From Pseudomonadota bacterium (GTDB lineage Bacteria > Pseudomonadota > Alphaproteobacteria > Sphingomonadales > Sphingomonadaceae): DNA of 11,322 nt. This document shows, piece after piece, positions 1 through 7,355 of this stretch (positions are counted from its first letter, which is position 1; every line of letters starts with the position of its first letter). The notes below the pieces were generated by a model. It made no database searches and was not told the DNA's origin. It worked only from the letters and a program-made list of their open reading frames with translations. Made by a program: the position numbers and the translations under genes. Location of the stretch: NCBI GenBank assembly GCA_023445495.1, contig JAEXLC010000179.1:1-11322 (forward strand). The letters are read 5' to 3'.

Positions 1-19
1 CCCCGAGACAAGCTCGGGG
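1..19. repeat. REP-like hairpin repeat downstream of divL
   Basis: CCCCGAGACAAGCTCGGGG is a perfect 7-bp inverted repeat around the loop ACAAG. It differs from the CCCTGAA-ACAAG-TTCAGGG hairpin in the 7891-7976 repeat only by four transitions that keep the stem paired, so the two appear to be variants of one dispersed family. It lies 22 bp beyond the stop codon of the minus-strand divL gene and could stabilise or end that transcript. No T-run follows on the minus strand inside the window. Confidence 0.6.
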
Positions 20-41
20 AGGATTTGAGGGACGGTTGCCC

Positions 42-2381
42 TCATCGCCGGGGCAGCTCCACCGTGACCAGCGTGCCTTCGCCCGGTTCGGAGATCAGCT
101 CGATCCGGCCGCGATGCGCTTCGACGAACTGCTTCGCCAGCGGCAGACCCAGCCCGAGCGTACGCTGGCTGCCCCGAGCGTTGCCGAATTGGGCGAAGCG
201 ATCGAAGGCGGTGGCGATCTGTTCGGGGGCCATGCCCGGGCCGTTGTCCGACACGATCACGCGGGCGACGCGGCTGTTGCCGTCGAGGTGGAGCAGCACC
301 CTGCCCTGCTCCGGCGTCTGCGAGACGGCGTGGCGCAGAAGATGCTCGATCACCTGGCGGATGCGCCGCGCGTCGCCGGTGATGCTGCCCGCGCTGCCCG
401 CATTCTCGACCACCAGATCGATATGCTTGGCCTTGGCGAGCGGCGCGATCGCCTCGGCGGCGTTCTGCGCGGCATGCTCGATATCGACCGGGGCCTTTTC
501 CAGCGGCGCGCCTTCGCTCTGGGTGAGGTCGAGCACTTCGTCGATCATCGTGCCGAGCCGATCGACCGAGATCAGGATCGCATCCGAATATTCCTGGCCG
601 CTTTCCGAAAGCGGGCCGGCGAACCCGCCATTGAGCATCTCGGCAAAGCCCTTGATCGAGGTCAGCGGGGTGCGCAGCTCATAGCTCATATTGGCGAGGA
701 ACGACGTCTTGACCCGGTCCGCCGCCTCGAGCGCTTCGTTGCGGGCGCTGAGCGCGCGCTCGGCGCGGTGATGATCGGTGGTGTCGAGCATCGTCACCAG
801 CGCATTGCCGTCGGGCAACGGCACCGCGGTCACGTCGAAATGGCGGCCATCGGCAAAGGCGATGCTGGAGCCGCGCGACTGGCGCTCCTGCGCGGCGATG
901 CGGATCAGGTCGCCGATGATCTCGGCGCGGGAGGCCTTGACCAGCTTGGGCCCGAAGGCGCGGACCAGCGCCTGGACCTGGGGATGGCCGTCGAGGAAGC
1001 TGTCCTCGAAGCCCCAGACCTGGCGGAACTTGCGGTTCCACAGCTGGAGCCGCCCCTTGCCGAACACCGCGACGGCCTCGGCAAGGCTTTCGAGCGTGGC
1101 GGTGCGCACCTGCTGCATCTCGCCATGCTCGCGCTGCAGCTCGAACTGCTGGGTCTGGTCCTCGAACAGCAGCAGCAGCCCGCCTTCGGGCAGCGGCTGG
1201 GCGACGACGCGCATGTGCGTGGCGCCCAGGCTCCAGGTCTCCTCGATCGCATCGGCCGAGACGAACCATTGGCCCCGCTCCGCCCGCCACGCCGGATAGT
1301 CGCGCACCTCGGGCAGGCGATTGGCTTCGCGCATGCGATCGAGCACGCGATCGAATTCGGGGCGATCGGCCAGCCACTCGTTGCGGATCGCGAACATCCG
1401 GCGGAAGGGCTGGTTGGTGAAGATCAGGCTGCGATCGGCACCGAACTGGGCGACGCCGGCCGAGATGCGATCGAGCATCGCGCGCTGGGCGGCGGCGAAG
1501 CGCTTGAGGCCGCCGCGCGCCTGCTCCAGCTCCTCGATATCGACCGCGAAGCCGGCGACGCCGCCGGTGGGGAGCGGCATGTCGTGGAGGCGCAGCATCC
1601 GACGCTTGCCGCCGATCGTCGCCGGCATCGCCGCGGTCTGCGGCTCGCCGGTGTCGCGCGCGATCGCGGCATTGGCGAGCGGACCGCCCAGGCCGACGCC
1701 CTCGATCAGCTCGAGCCCACGCTCGACGACATCCTCGGAATCCTTGCCCTCGACGGCTTCGACATAGGCCGAGTTGACCATCAGCAGGCGGAGGTCGCCG
1801 CCACGATACCACATCGGCATCGGCGCGGCTTCGATCAGCGCGGTCAGCGCATCGAAGGCGGCGCGCAGCCGGGTGGCCTCGCGCTGGAGGCGGTTGATCT
1901 CGCTCTGGCTCTCGGTCGCGTCGAGGAACCAGAGCACGACGCCGCCGGGCGCATTGACCGTCTGCGGCGCGCGCTCGCCGATCACCAGCAGCGCACGCTC
2001 CGAACCCAGCGCGCGGACGGAGAGGCTGAACGGCTTGCCGGCCTTTTGCGCGGCGGAGACATGCGCGCCGAGTGCATCGGCATCCGCGGGCACCAGCGCC
2101 GTCCCCGCCCCGGTCAGCGCGTCCAGCTCACGCGGCAGGTCCTGGAAGCCGAGCCAGTCGCCCAGCCGGCGCGACAGCTCGAGCCGGCCATCGGCGCGGA
2201 CCAGCATCGCCTGGGCCGGCGAGCCGCTGACCAGCGCGGCGAGACGGGCATTGGCCTCGGCGATGGCGGACGCTTCGGCACGTGCGCGCAGGCCGGCGAA
2301 CAGCGCCCACACGCCGCCCACCAGAAGCAGCGCAAGCACCGCGCCTGCGATCACCGCAGCCGATTGCGTGATGTGGATCAA
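42..2381 (-). CDS. divL: DivL-type PAS sensor pseudokinase (Tyr in place of phospho-His)
   Basis: This membrane-anchored, multi-PAS histidine-kinase-like protein has 779 residues if it starts at TTG 2381. A single membrane helix (about residues 8-31) is followed by a short helical linker, four PAS-like regions (about 50-135, 175-285, 300-410 and 425-535), a HisKA-like dimerisation helix pair (550-620) and an HATPase domain (665-777). The H-box reads NMSYELRTPL: the phospho-accepting His is Tyr567 (codon 683-681), the hallmark of Caulobacter DivL, which is about 770 residues long. The ATPase G1 box DNGPGM (712-717), the F-box FDRF and the G2 box GLGL are present, but both N-box asparagines are His (680 and 684), so ATP use may be impaired. 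DivL is known to bind DivK~P and to control CckA, and through it CtrA. The start is uncertain: an in-frame ATG at 2459 lies against a terminator and has no Shine-Dalgarno, whereas TTG 2381 directly precedes the hydrophobic segment. Confidence 0.85.
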   Translation of the reverse strand: MIHITQSAAVIAGAVLALLLVGGVWALFAGLRARAEASAIAEANARLAALVSGSPAQAMLVRADGRLELSRRLGDWLGFQDLPRELDALTGAGTALVPADADALGAHVSAAQKAGKPFSLSVRALGSERALLVIGERAPQTVNAPGGVVLWFLDATESQSEINRLQREATRLRAAFDALTALIEAAPMPMWYRGGDLRLLMVNSAYVEAVEGKDSEDVVERGLELIEGVGLGGPLANAAIARDTGEPQTAAMPATIGGKRRMLRLHDMPLPTGGVAGFAVDIEELEQARGGLKRFAAAQRAMLDRISAGVAQFGADRSLIFTNQPFRRMFAIRNEWLADRPEFDRVLDRMREANRLPEVRDYPAWRAERGQWFVSADAIEETWSLGATHMRVVAQPLPEGGLLLLFEDQTQQFELQREHGEMQQVRTATLESLAEAVAVFGKGRLQLWNRKFRQVWGFEDSFLDGHPQVQALVRAFGPKLVKASRAEIIGDLIRIAAQERQSRGSSIAFADGRHFDVTAVPLPDGNALVTMLDTTDHHRAERALSARNEALEAADRVKTSFLANMSYELRTPLTSIKGFAEMLNGGFAGPLSESGQEYSDAILISVDRLGTMIDEVLDLTQSEGAPLEKAPVDIEHAAQNAAEAIAPLAKAKHIDLVVENAGSAGSITGDARRIRQVIEHLLRHAVSQTPEQGRVLLHLDGNSRVARVIVSDNGPGMAPEQIATAFDRFAQFGNARGSQRTLGLGLPLAKQFVEAHRGRIELISEPGEGTLVTVELPRR

Positions 2382-2413
2382 AGCGCGCGCTCGCGGCCTG
2401 GCCTGGTCGTCAT
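2378..2413 (-). CDS. Possible 11-codon leader peptide overlapping the divL start
   Basis: An ATG at 2413 is preceded by the good Shine-Dalgarno-like AAGGGA and opens an 11-codon frame, MTTRPGRERAL, ending in TGA at 2380-2378. The stop overlaps the proposed divL TTG start in the sequence TTGA, the geometry used for translational coupling. The divL TTG itself has only a weak GAG upstream, so ribosomes ending on the leader could reinitiate there. The alternative is that this ATG is the ancestral divL start, separated from the gene by a frameshift or sequencing error. This is inference from spacing only. Confidence 0.3.
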   Translation of the reverse strand: MTTRPGRERAL

Positions 2414-2462
2414 GCCCATCCCTTAAGCAATGCGCCGCCGCACGGGAAGAGACGCCCATAGC

Positions 2463-2490
2463 AAAAGGGGCCCGGCACGCCGGACCCCTT
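2463..2490 (-). terminator. Intrinsic terminator after the TonB-dependent receptor gene
   Basis: On the minus strand a stem AAGGGG-(mismatch)-CCGG closes on a 4-nt loop and is followed directly by TTTT. It begins 27 bp past the receptor stop codon. It separates the receptor transcript from divL and ends within a few bases of the in-frame ATG at 2459, which argues against that ATG being the divL start. Confidence 0.75.
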
Positions 2491-2516
2491 CCCCTCGCAG
2501 CGATGCGAGATGCAGA

Positions 2517-5500
2517 TCAGAACTTCACGCTGGCCGCGACGCGGAAGTAACGGCCAAGGATGCCCGAATAATAGGTCGAGACCGCATTCGCGCTGCCCGC
2601 CGGCGCCGGGTAAGGCGGCTTGGCGTTGAACACGTTGTCGACGATCAGCTTCAGGCCGAACTGGTCGTTCACCTTGGTGCCGACGGTGGCGTTGAACATC
2701 CACCAGTCGCCCACGCCCATGATGTTGCGGGCGTTGGAAGCCTCATCCACGTCATACTGGCCCTTGCCGTAATACTGGGCCTGGATCAGCGCGTTGAAGC
2801 CGTTGCTCTCATAGGTGAAGTTGGCCGTGCCCGAATGACGGGGATAGCCGATCTCGCCGGCGAAGTGGTTGATGTCGCCGGTGCCGACCTGCTGCTCGAG
2901 CTTGTCGCGATAGAAGTAGTTCACCGACAGGCCGACCGCACCCGCATTGGCCAGGCCGATGCGCTGCAGCGGCAGGCGATAGGCCGCGGTGACCGTGAGG
3001 CCCGCCGTCTCGTACGAAGCGGCGTTGTAATAGCCTTCGCGGATCATCGTGATCTGCCCGCTGGCATCGCGGTCGACAAGACCGCAGAAGCTGTTCGGAT
3101 AGCTCGGCGAATCATAGCAGGCGTTGAGGATGTCATCGCCGCCCAGCGACGTGATCGCGCCGCTCAGCTTGATGTTCACCCAGTCCACCGCCAGCGTGAA
3201 GCTGCGCGCGAAGCTCGGCTGGATCACCGCACCCACGGTCCAGCTGTTCGCCTTCTCGTTCGACAGGTTCGGATTGCCCGAGACCGTCACCGGCACGGTG
3301 AAGTTGCTGTAGTTCGAATCGAAGGTCGCGGTGTTGATGCCGGCGGCGGCGCAGTTCGCCTGGCGAACGGCCGGGTTCGGGCCGCTGCTGGCATAGCGCG
3401 CGTCGCACGGATCGCTGCCGACGTCGAAGGCACGCGAGGTCGGGTTGAACGCCTCGGTGATGGCCGGCGAGCGGATCGAACGGGTGAAGTTGCCGCGGAA
3501 GGTGATGTCGCGGATGAAGCCGATGCGGCCGCCCGCGGTCCAGGCGAGGTCACCGCCCGACAGCGAGTTGTCCACCCAGCGCGCGGCGCCGTCGAACTCG
3601 ACGGTCTTCAGCCAGCTGAGGCCGTTCTCCGGGGTCACGAAGGGAACGCGCAGTTCGCCGAACACTTCGTCGGTGTTGAACGAACCGCTGATCGGGTCGA
3701 TCGGGATGCTGCGGCCATACTGGTTGCGCGTGCCCGTGCCGGTGCCGTCGTCCTCGCCATAATAGAAGGCGCCCGGATCGAACTTGGTCGATTCCCGGCG
3801 ATGCTCATAGCCGAGCGAGACCGACACGTCGTTGCCGAACAGCGAGAAGACGCTGCCGGTCACGTTGGCGTTGAACACCAGCTGGTCGTTGGTCGAGACG
3901 GGACGCGCGATCGCGAAGATATAGTCCTTCGCGGCCTGGCTCGCCTGGCCGATGCCGAAGATGTTCAGCGGGGCGCAGCTGCTGCTGATCGTCTGCGCGG
4001 TCGAGTTGGTGTAGCCCGGACGGCAGACGATGTTGCCGCTGCCATCGACAACCGCGTCGAGCGCGTTGAAGAAGTTCTGGTTGTCGAGCTCGTAGTTCTT
4101 GCCCTTGGTCTGCGAGCGACCGTAGTTCGCCGAGACTTCCCAGTCGAACTTGCGCCCGCCGAGGGTGAAGTCGCCCGAGAAACCGCCGACGAAACGATAG
4201 GTCTCGACATTGGCTTCGGCGCGGCCGGTGGTGAGATCGGCCAGTGCGCGGCCCATGTAGAATTCGGTCGCGCCCGCCGGCAGGTTCGCCGCGATGATCG
4301 CGCGGTCGGCCGGGTTCAGATAGGGATTGTTGATCGAAAGCAGCAGGTTGCCGTCGGGCGTGCCGCCGGCATCGAACAGCGCCGTGTTGTAGTTGGGCTG
4401 GTCGATCAGGTTGACGCCCTTGCTGTGCGAATACCAGCCTTCGCCGAACACGCGGATGTGATCGGTGAGCTCATAATTCACCTGGACGTTGCCCAGATAG
4501 CGCTCGGAGCTGGTCAGCAGGTTGCTCTGCGCAGGCAGGTCGAAGCCGTTGCCGCCGCTGCTGATATAGCCCTGCCGCATGACGGTGCCGAGATCGAGCG
4601 GGGTCAGGCGGCCATTGGCGCCGAACTGAAGCAGCTGGCCGCTCGCATCGCGGATGCCCGAGCGCGACGCCAGATAGTCGTCGTCGGAGAAGGGCACGCC
4701 GCCGATGGTGAAGGCGCTGTAGCGCTGCGACGGGTAGAGCAGGCGCTGATAGGGCGAGGCCGCCGAAGCCGGCGGGGAGCCGAAGAAGTTGCCCGCCGCG
4801 GTGATCGTGCGGTCGGCGGCGGTGAAGCCGGTGGTCTTGTTGTACTCGGCCGACACGACGATGTTGCCGCGGCCGCCGGCGAAGTTCTTGCCGGCCAGCA
4901 GGTTGAGGCGCGCTTCCGGCGCATCGCCCTGCTCGGAGATGCCGTACTGGCCACCGAGCTCGAGGCCCTCATAATCCTTCTTCAGGATGACGTTGACGGT
5001 GCCCGCGATCGCGTCCGAGCCGTAGATCGGCGCGCCGCCGACGGCGACGGTCTCGATGCGCTGCACCAGCGTGGTCGGGATGTTGTTGAGGTCGACCTGG
5101 CTGCCCGGCGAGACCGGGCCGAAGATGCTCGCGGTGTTCGACGAGACGAAGCGGCGGCCGTTGACCAGCACCAGCGTGCGCTGGGTGCCGAGGCCGAAGA
5201 AGTCGACAAAGGTCTGCGCCGGGCCGAACGACGACTGCGCGCCGACCGAGCTGTTGCCCGGAGGTCCGAAGGCGGGAACTTCGCGGAGCGCCTGGCCGAC
5301 ATTGGTGTAGCCGCGGCTCTCGATCTGCGCCGCGCCGACGACCTGGGTCGGCTGGACCGTGTCGAACTCGGGACGCGCGATGCGCGAGCCGGTCACGACG
5401 ATCTCGGTGGGCGCGTCGTTCGCCTGCGCATCGGCGGCCTGATCGGGCGTGGTCTGATCGGCGGTCTGGGCGAAGGCCGGCGTCGCAAGCTGAGCGAGCG

Positions 5501-5564
5501 TGACGGCGGCGATGGATGCCGTCAGGCGAAGGCCCAGACGGCTGGCTCGCGAGGAGCGGTTCAT
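2517..5564 (-). CDS. TonB-dependent outer-membrane receptor, substrate unknown
   Basis: This 1015-residue outer-membrane beta-barrel receptor would take up a scarce substrate with TonB-ExbBD energy. Residues 1-32 form a Sec signal peptide with a cleavage motif AFA before Gln33. A TonB-box-like EIVVTGSRI lies at 54-62. The plug follows (about 70-195) with RTLVLVNGRRF and the typical GGAPIYGSDAIAGTVNVIL signature. The rest is barrel and ends in aromatic Phe (YFRVAASVKF), the usual signal for outer-membrane assembly. Six cysteines fall in three close pairs, probably disulfides in extracellular loops. Length and layout match the large receptors abundant in sphingomonads and Caulobacter. AAAAGGGG at 5575-5582 is a rather distant Shine-Dalgarno (about 10 nt from the start). 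It is flanked by terminators on both sides and so is probably monocistronic. Neighbouring methionine genes do not identify the substrate. Confidence 0.9.
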   Translation of the reverse strand: MNRSSRASRLGLRLTASIAAVTLAQLATPAFAQTADQTTPDQAADAQANDAPTEIVVTGSRIARPEFDTVQPTQVVGAAQIESRGYTNVGQALREVPAFGPPGNSSVGAQSSFGPAQTFVDFFGLGTQRTLVLVNGRRFVSSNTASIFGPVSPGSQVDLNNIPTTLVQRIETVAVGGAPIYGSDAIAGTVNVILKKDYEGLELGGQYGISEQGDAPEARLNLLAGKNFAGGRGNIVVSAEYNKTTGFTAADRTITAAGNFFGSPPASAASPYQRLLYPSQRYSAFTIGGVPFSDDDYLASRSGIRDASGQLLQFGANGRLTPLDLGTVMRQGYISSGGNGFDLPAQSNLLTSSERYLGNVQVNYELTDHIRVFGEGWYSHSKGVNLIDQPNYNTALFDAGGTPDGNLLLSINNPYLNPADRAIIAANLPAGATEFYMGRALADLTTGRAEANVETYRFVGGFSGDFTLGGRKFDWEVSANYGRSQTKGKNYELDNQNFFNALDAVVDGSGNIVCRPGYTNSTAQTISSSCAPLNIFGIGQASQAAKDYIFAIARPVSTNDQLVFNANVTGSVFSLFGNDVSVSLGYEHRRESTKFDPGAFYYGEDDGTGTGTRNQYGRSIPIDPISGSFNTDEVFGELRVPFVTPENGLSWLKTVEFDGAARWVDNSLSGGDLAWTAGGRIGFIRDITFRGNFTRSIRSPAITEAFNPTSRAFDVGSDPCDARYASSGPNPAVRQANCAAAGINTATFDSNYSNFTVPVTVSGNPNLSNEKANSWTVGAVIQPSFARSFTLAVDWVNIKLSGAITSLGGDDILNACYDSPSYPNSFCGLVDRDASGQITMIREGYYNAASYETAGLTVTAAYRLPLQRIGLANAGAVGLSVNYFYRDKLEQQVGTGDINHFAGEIGYPRHSGTANFTYESNGFNALIQAQYYGKGQYDVDEASNARNIMGVGDWWMFNATVGTKVNDQFGLKLIVDNVFNAKPPYPAPAGSANAVSTYYSGILGRYFRVAASVKF

Positions 5565-5665
5565 ACGCTAATAACCCCTTTTACTGAAACAACTGTCGCG
5601 GCCAGTCCGCCCGGCTTGTTGCCGCTATGTGTCCTGGCCGCTTCCGAAGCGCACGAACGGCCGGT

Positions 5666-5714
5666 GTTGCTCCCCTGCAACCTCAATTTCCGGGGAGCGT
5701 TGCGTCGTTGCAAC
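5666..5714. promoter_or_regulatory. Two GTTGC-N6-GCAAC dyads, candidate operator of the receptor gene
   Basis: The 161-bp gap between the ahcY terminator and the receptor start contains GTTGC-TCCCCT-GCAAC (5666-5681) and GTTGC-GTCGTT-GCAAC (5699-5714). The arms are identical, the 6-bp spacers differ, and the two sites start 33 bp apart, about three helical turns, so bound dimers would sit on the same DNA face. They lie 102-150 bp upstream of the receptor start codon. I cannot name the regulator. A minus-strand TTGCAA at 5713-5708 could be a -35 element, but the matching -10 (GAAATT after 17 bp) is weak. Confidence 0.5.
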
Positions 5715-5725
5715 ACTTTTGTAAC

Positions 5726-5763
5726 AAAAAGGGCCGCGCCTCCCGGAGGAGACGCGGCCCTTT
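5726..5763 (-). terminator. Strong intrinsic terminator of ahcY
   Basis: AAAGGGCCGCG (5728-5738) pairs perfectly with CGCGGCCCTTT (5753-5763), and a smaller CCTCC/GGAGG hairpin sits inside. On the minus strand the stem is followed by TTTTT. It begins 21 bp after the ahcY stop codon and insulates the receptor gene from ahcY transcription. Confidence 0.9.
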
Positions 5764-5784
5764 CGTTCGCCCTACGGCGAAGGA

Positions 5785-7188
5785 TCAGTAGCGATAGTGA
5801 TCCGGCTTGAACGGACCCTCGACGGTGACGCCGATATAGTCCGCCTGCTTCTGGGTCAGCTTGGTCAGCTTCACGCCGAGCTTGTCGAGGTGCAGCGCCG
5901 CGACCTTCTCGTCGAGGTGCTTCGGCAGGACGTACACGTCGTTCTTGTACTCGTCCGACTTGGTCCACAGCTCGATCTGGGCGAGGACCTGGTTGGTGAA
6001 GGACGACGACATCACGAACGACGGGTGGCCGGTCGCGTTGCCGAGGTTCACCAGGCGGCCCTTCGACAGGACGATGATCTTCTTGCCGTCCGGGAACTCG
6101 ACTTCGTCGACCTGCGGCTTGATCTCGGTCCACTTGAAGTTCGCCAGGCCGGCGATCTCGATCTCGCTGTCGAAATGGCCGATGTTCGAGACGATCGCCA
6201 TGTTCTTCATCGCGCGCATGTGATCGACGGTGAGCACGGCTTCGTTGCCGGTGGCGGTGACGAAGATGTCGGCGCGGGTGGCGGCCTCTTCCATCGTCAC
6301 GACTTCATAGCCTTCCATCGCCGCCTGCAGCGCGCAGATCGGATCGATTTCGGTGACCAGAACGCGGGCGCCGCCGTTGCGAAGCGACGCGGCCGAACCC
6401 TTGCCGACGTCACCGAAGCCGGCGACGCAGGCGACCTTGCCGGCGAGCATCACGTCGGTGGCGCGACGGATCGCGTCGACCAGCGATTCCTTGCAGCCAT
6501 AGAGGTTGTCGAACTTCGACTTGGTGACGCTGTCGTTCACGTTGATCGCCGGGAAGGGCAGCTTGCCCTTCTTCGACAGCTCGTACAGGCGGTGCACGCC
6601 GGTGGTGGTCTCTTCCGAGACGCCCTTGATCGTGGCGACGGTCTTGGTCAGGTAGCCCGGACGCTCGGCGAGGAAGCGCTTCAGCGTGGCGACGAAGATC
6701 TCTTCCTCTTCGTTCGACGGGGTGAACAGTTCCTCACCCGCCTCGACGCGCGCGCCCCACAGCGCGAACATGGTGGCGTCGCCACCGTCGTCGAGGATCA
6801 TGTTGCAGGTCTGGTCCTGGCCCCAGTCGAAGATGCGGATGACGTAGTCCCAATACTCCTCCAGCGTCTCGCCCTTGACGGCGAAGACGGGGATGCCGGC
6901 CTCGGCGATGGCGGCCGCGGCGTGGTCCTGGGTCGAGTAGATGTTGCAGGTCGCCCAGCGCAGCTCTGCGCCGAGTTCCTTCAGCGTCTCGATCAGCACG
7001 GCGGTCTGGATCGTCATGTGCAGCGAGCCAGTGATGCGCGCACCCTTGAGCGGCTTCGAAGCGCCGAACTCGGCGCGGAGCGCCATCAGGCCCGGCATTT
7101 CGGTCTCGGCGATCTCGATCTCCTTGCGGCCAAAGGCGGCAAGCGAGAGGTCCTTGATGACATAGTCCTTGTCGAGCACGGTAGCCAC
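5785..7188 (-). CDS. ahcY: S-adenosylhomocysteine hydrolase (adenosylhomocysteinase)
   Basis: This cytosolic NAD-dependent enzyme reversibly splits S-adenosylhomocysteine into adenosine and homocysteine, relieving product inhibition of methyltransferases and feeding methionine synthase. The 467 residues are full length. Substrate residues include TGSLHM (53-58), DDGGD (133-137), SEETTTGVHRLY (191-202) and NDSVTKSKFDNLYG (218-231), with the catalytic Lys223-Asp227 pair. The Rossmann NAD site is GFGDVGKG (257-264). The C-terminus KPDHYRY (461-467) contributes the Lys and Tyr that reach into the partner subunit's NAD site. The stretch around 145-190 is the insertion seen in the long form of the family. 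The start is GTG at 7188, chosen because GGAG lies 7 nt upstream and no in-frame ATG fits better. It has its own promoter, palindromic operator and terminator. Confidence 0.98.
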   Translation of the reverse strand: MATVLDKDYVIKDLSLAAFGRKEIEIAETEMPGLMALRAEFGASKPLKGARITGSLHMTIQTAVLIETLKELGAELRWATCNIYSTQDHAAAAIAEAGIPVFAVKGETLEEYWDYVIRIFDWGQDQTCNMILDDGGDATMFALWGARVEAGEELFTPSNEEEEIFVATLKRFLAERPGYLTKTVATIKGVSEETTTGVHRLYELSKKGKLPFPAINVNDSVTKSKFDNLYGCKESLVDAIRRATDVMLAGKVACVAGFGDVGKGSAASLRNGGARVLVTEIDPICALQAAMEGYEVVTMEEAATRADIFVTATGNEAVLTVDHMRAMKNMAIVSNIGHFDSEIEIAGLANFKWTEIKPQVDEVEFPDGKKIIVLSKGRLVNLGNATGHPSFVMSSSFTNQVLAQIELWTKSDEYKNDVYVLPKHLDEKVAALHLDKLGVKLTKLTQKQADYIGVTVEGPFKPDHYRY

Positions 7189-7247
7189 GAGCTGTCTCCA
7201 GATGTGAATCGGTTACGCGCCGGGAATCACCGGCGGCGGATGCGGGC

Positions 7248-7276
7248 GCCCTACAGGCTTCGCCCGAGCCGTGCAA
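7248..7276 (-). promoter_or_regulatory. Predicted ahcY promoter
   Basis: On the minus strand TTGCAC (7276-7271) is followed after exactly 17 bp by TAGGGC (7253-7248), giving a leader of about 55 nt. The -35 is reasonable and the -10 weak, as is common in GC-rich alphaproteobacteria. The -35 starts 6 bp downstream of the 20-bp palindrome. The leader contains a CGCCGG-TGATTC-CCGGCG hairpin, but I recognise no riboswitch in it. Confidence 0.45.
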
Positions 7277-7282
7277 CCTTGG

Positions 7283-7302
7283 ATATAAAGATATCTTTAT
7301 AT
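7283..7302. promoter_or_regulatory. 20-bp perfect palindrome, candidate methionine-cycle operator at ahcY
   Basis: ATATAAAGATATCTTTATAT equals its own reverse complement and stands out in very GC-rich DNA. A near-identical palindrome precedes metE (7999-8018); only the central 4 bp differ (ATAT here inside AAAG-GATATC-CTTT context, AATT there). From memory, ArsR-family regulators of the SahR type, which sense S-adenosylhomocysteine, bind AT-rich palindromes like this near ahcY and met genes in Proteobacteria. The regulator gene is not in the window, so the assignment is inference. Confidence 0.7.
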
Positions 7303-7320
7303 GTGATGGCGAGCCGGTCT

Positions 7321-7349
7321 TTGTGCGCGACGTGGCGGCGTGATAGCCT
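7321..7349 (+). promoter_or_regulatory. Possible promoter giving a leaderless mRNA
   Basis: TTGTGC (7321-7326) and TAGCCT (7344-7349) are separated by 17 bp. The -10 element ends 6 bp before the ATG at 7356, so transcription would begin at or next to the start codon. This fits the absence of a Shine-Dalgarno ahead of that gene. The hexamers are weak matches and the call is tentative. Confidence 0.3.
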
Positions 7350-7355
7350 CCTGTC

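Noticed and set aside
36..2426. A 796-codon plus-strand open frame opposite divL
   Set aside because: The product is Arg/Ala/Asp/His-rich without domains, whereas the minus strand shows ordered kinase motifs.
42..2459. divL start at ATG 2459
   Set aside because: It sits a few bases from the T-run of the receptor terminator and has no Shine-Dalgarno. The extra 26 residues are polar and precede the membrane helix without purpose. It is not fully excluded.
2517..5564. Naming the receptor BtuB because a B12 riboswitch is in the window
   Set aside because: The riboswitch is on the other strand and serves metE; the receptor leader has no aptamer, and its length of 1015 residues exceeds BtuB (about 600).
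2430..5810. A 1126-codon open frame on the plus strand, opposite the receptor gene
   Set aside because: It is a shadow of GC-rich codon use. The opposite strand encodes a complete receptor with signal peptide, plug and barrel end, while this frame gives a low-complexity Arg/Asp/Val/Ala-rich product and runs across a terminator.
7189..7247. An SAH or SAM riboswitch in the ahcY leader
   Set aside because: The leader is only about 55 nt by the predicted promoter, with one simple hairpin and none of the conserved core bases I know for these aptamers.
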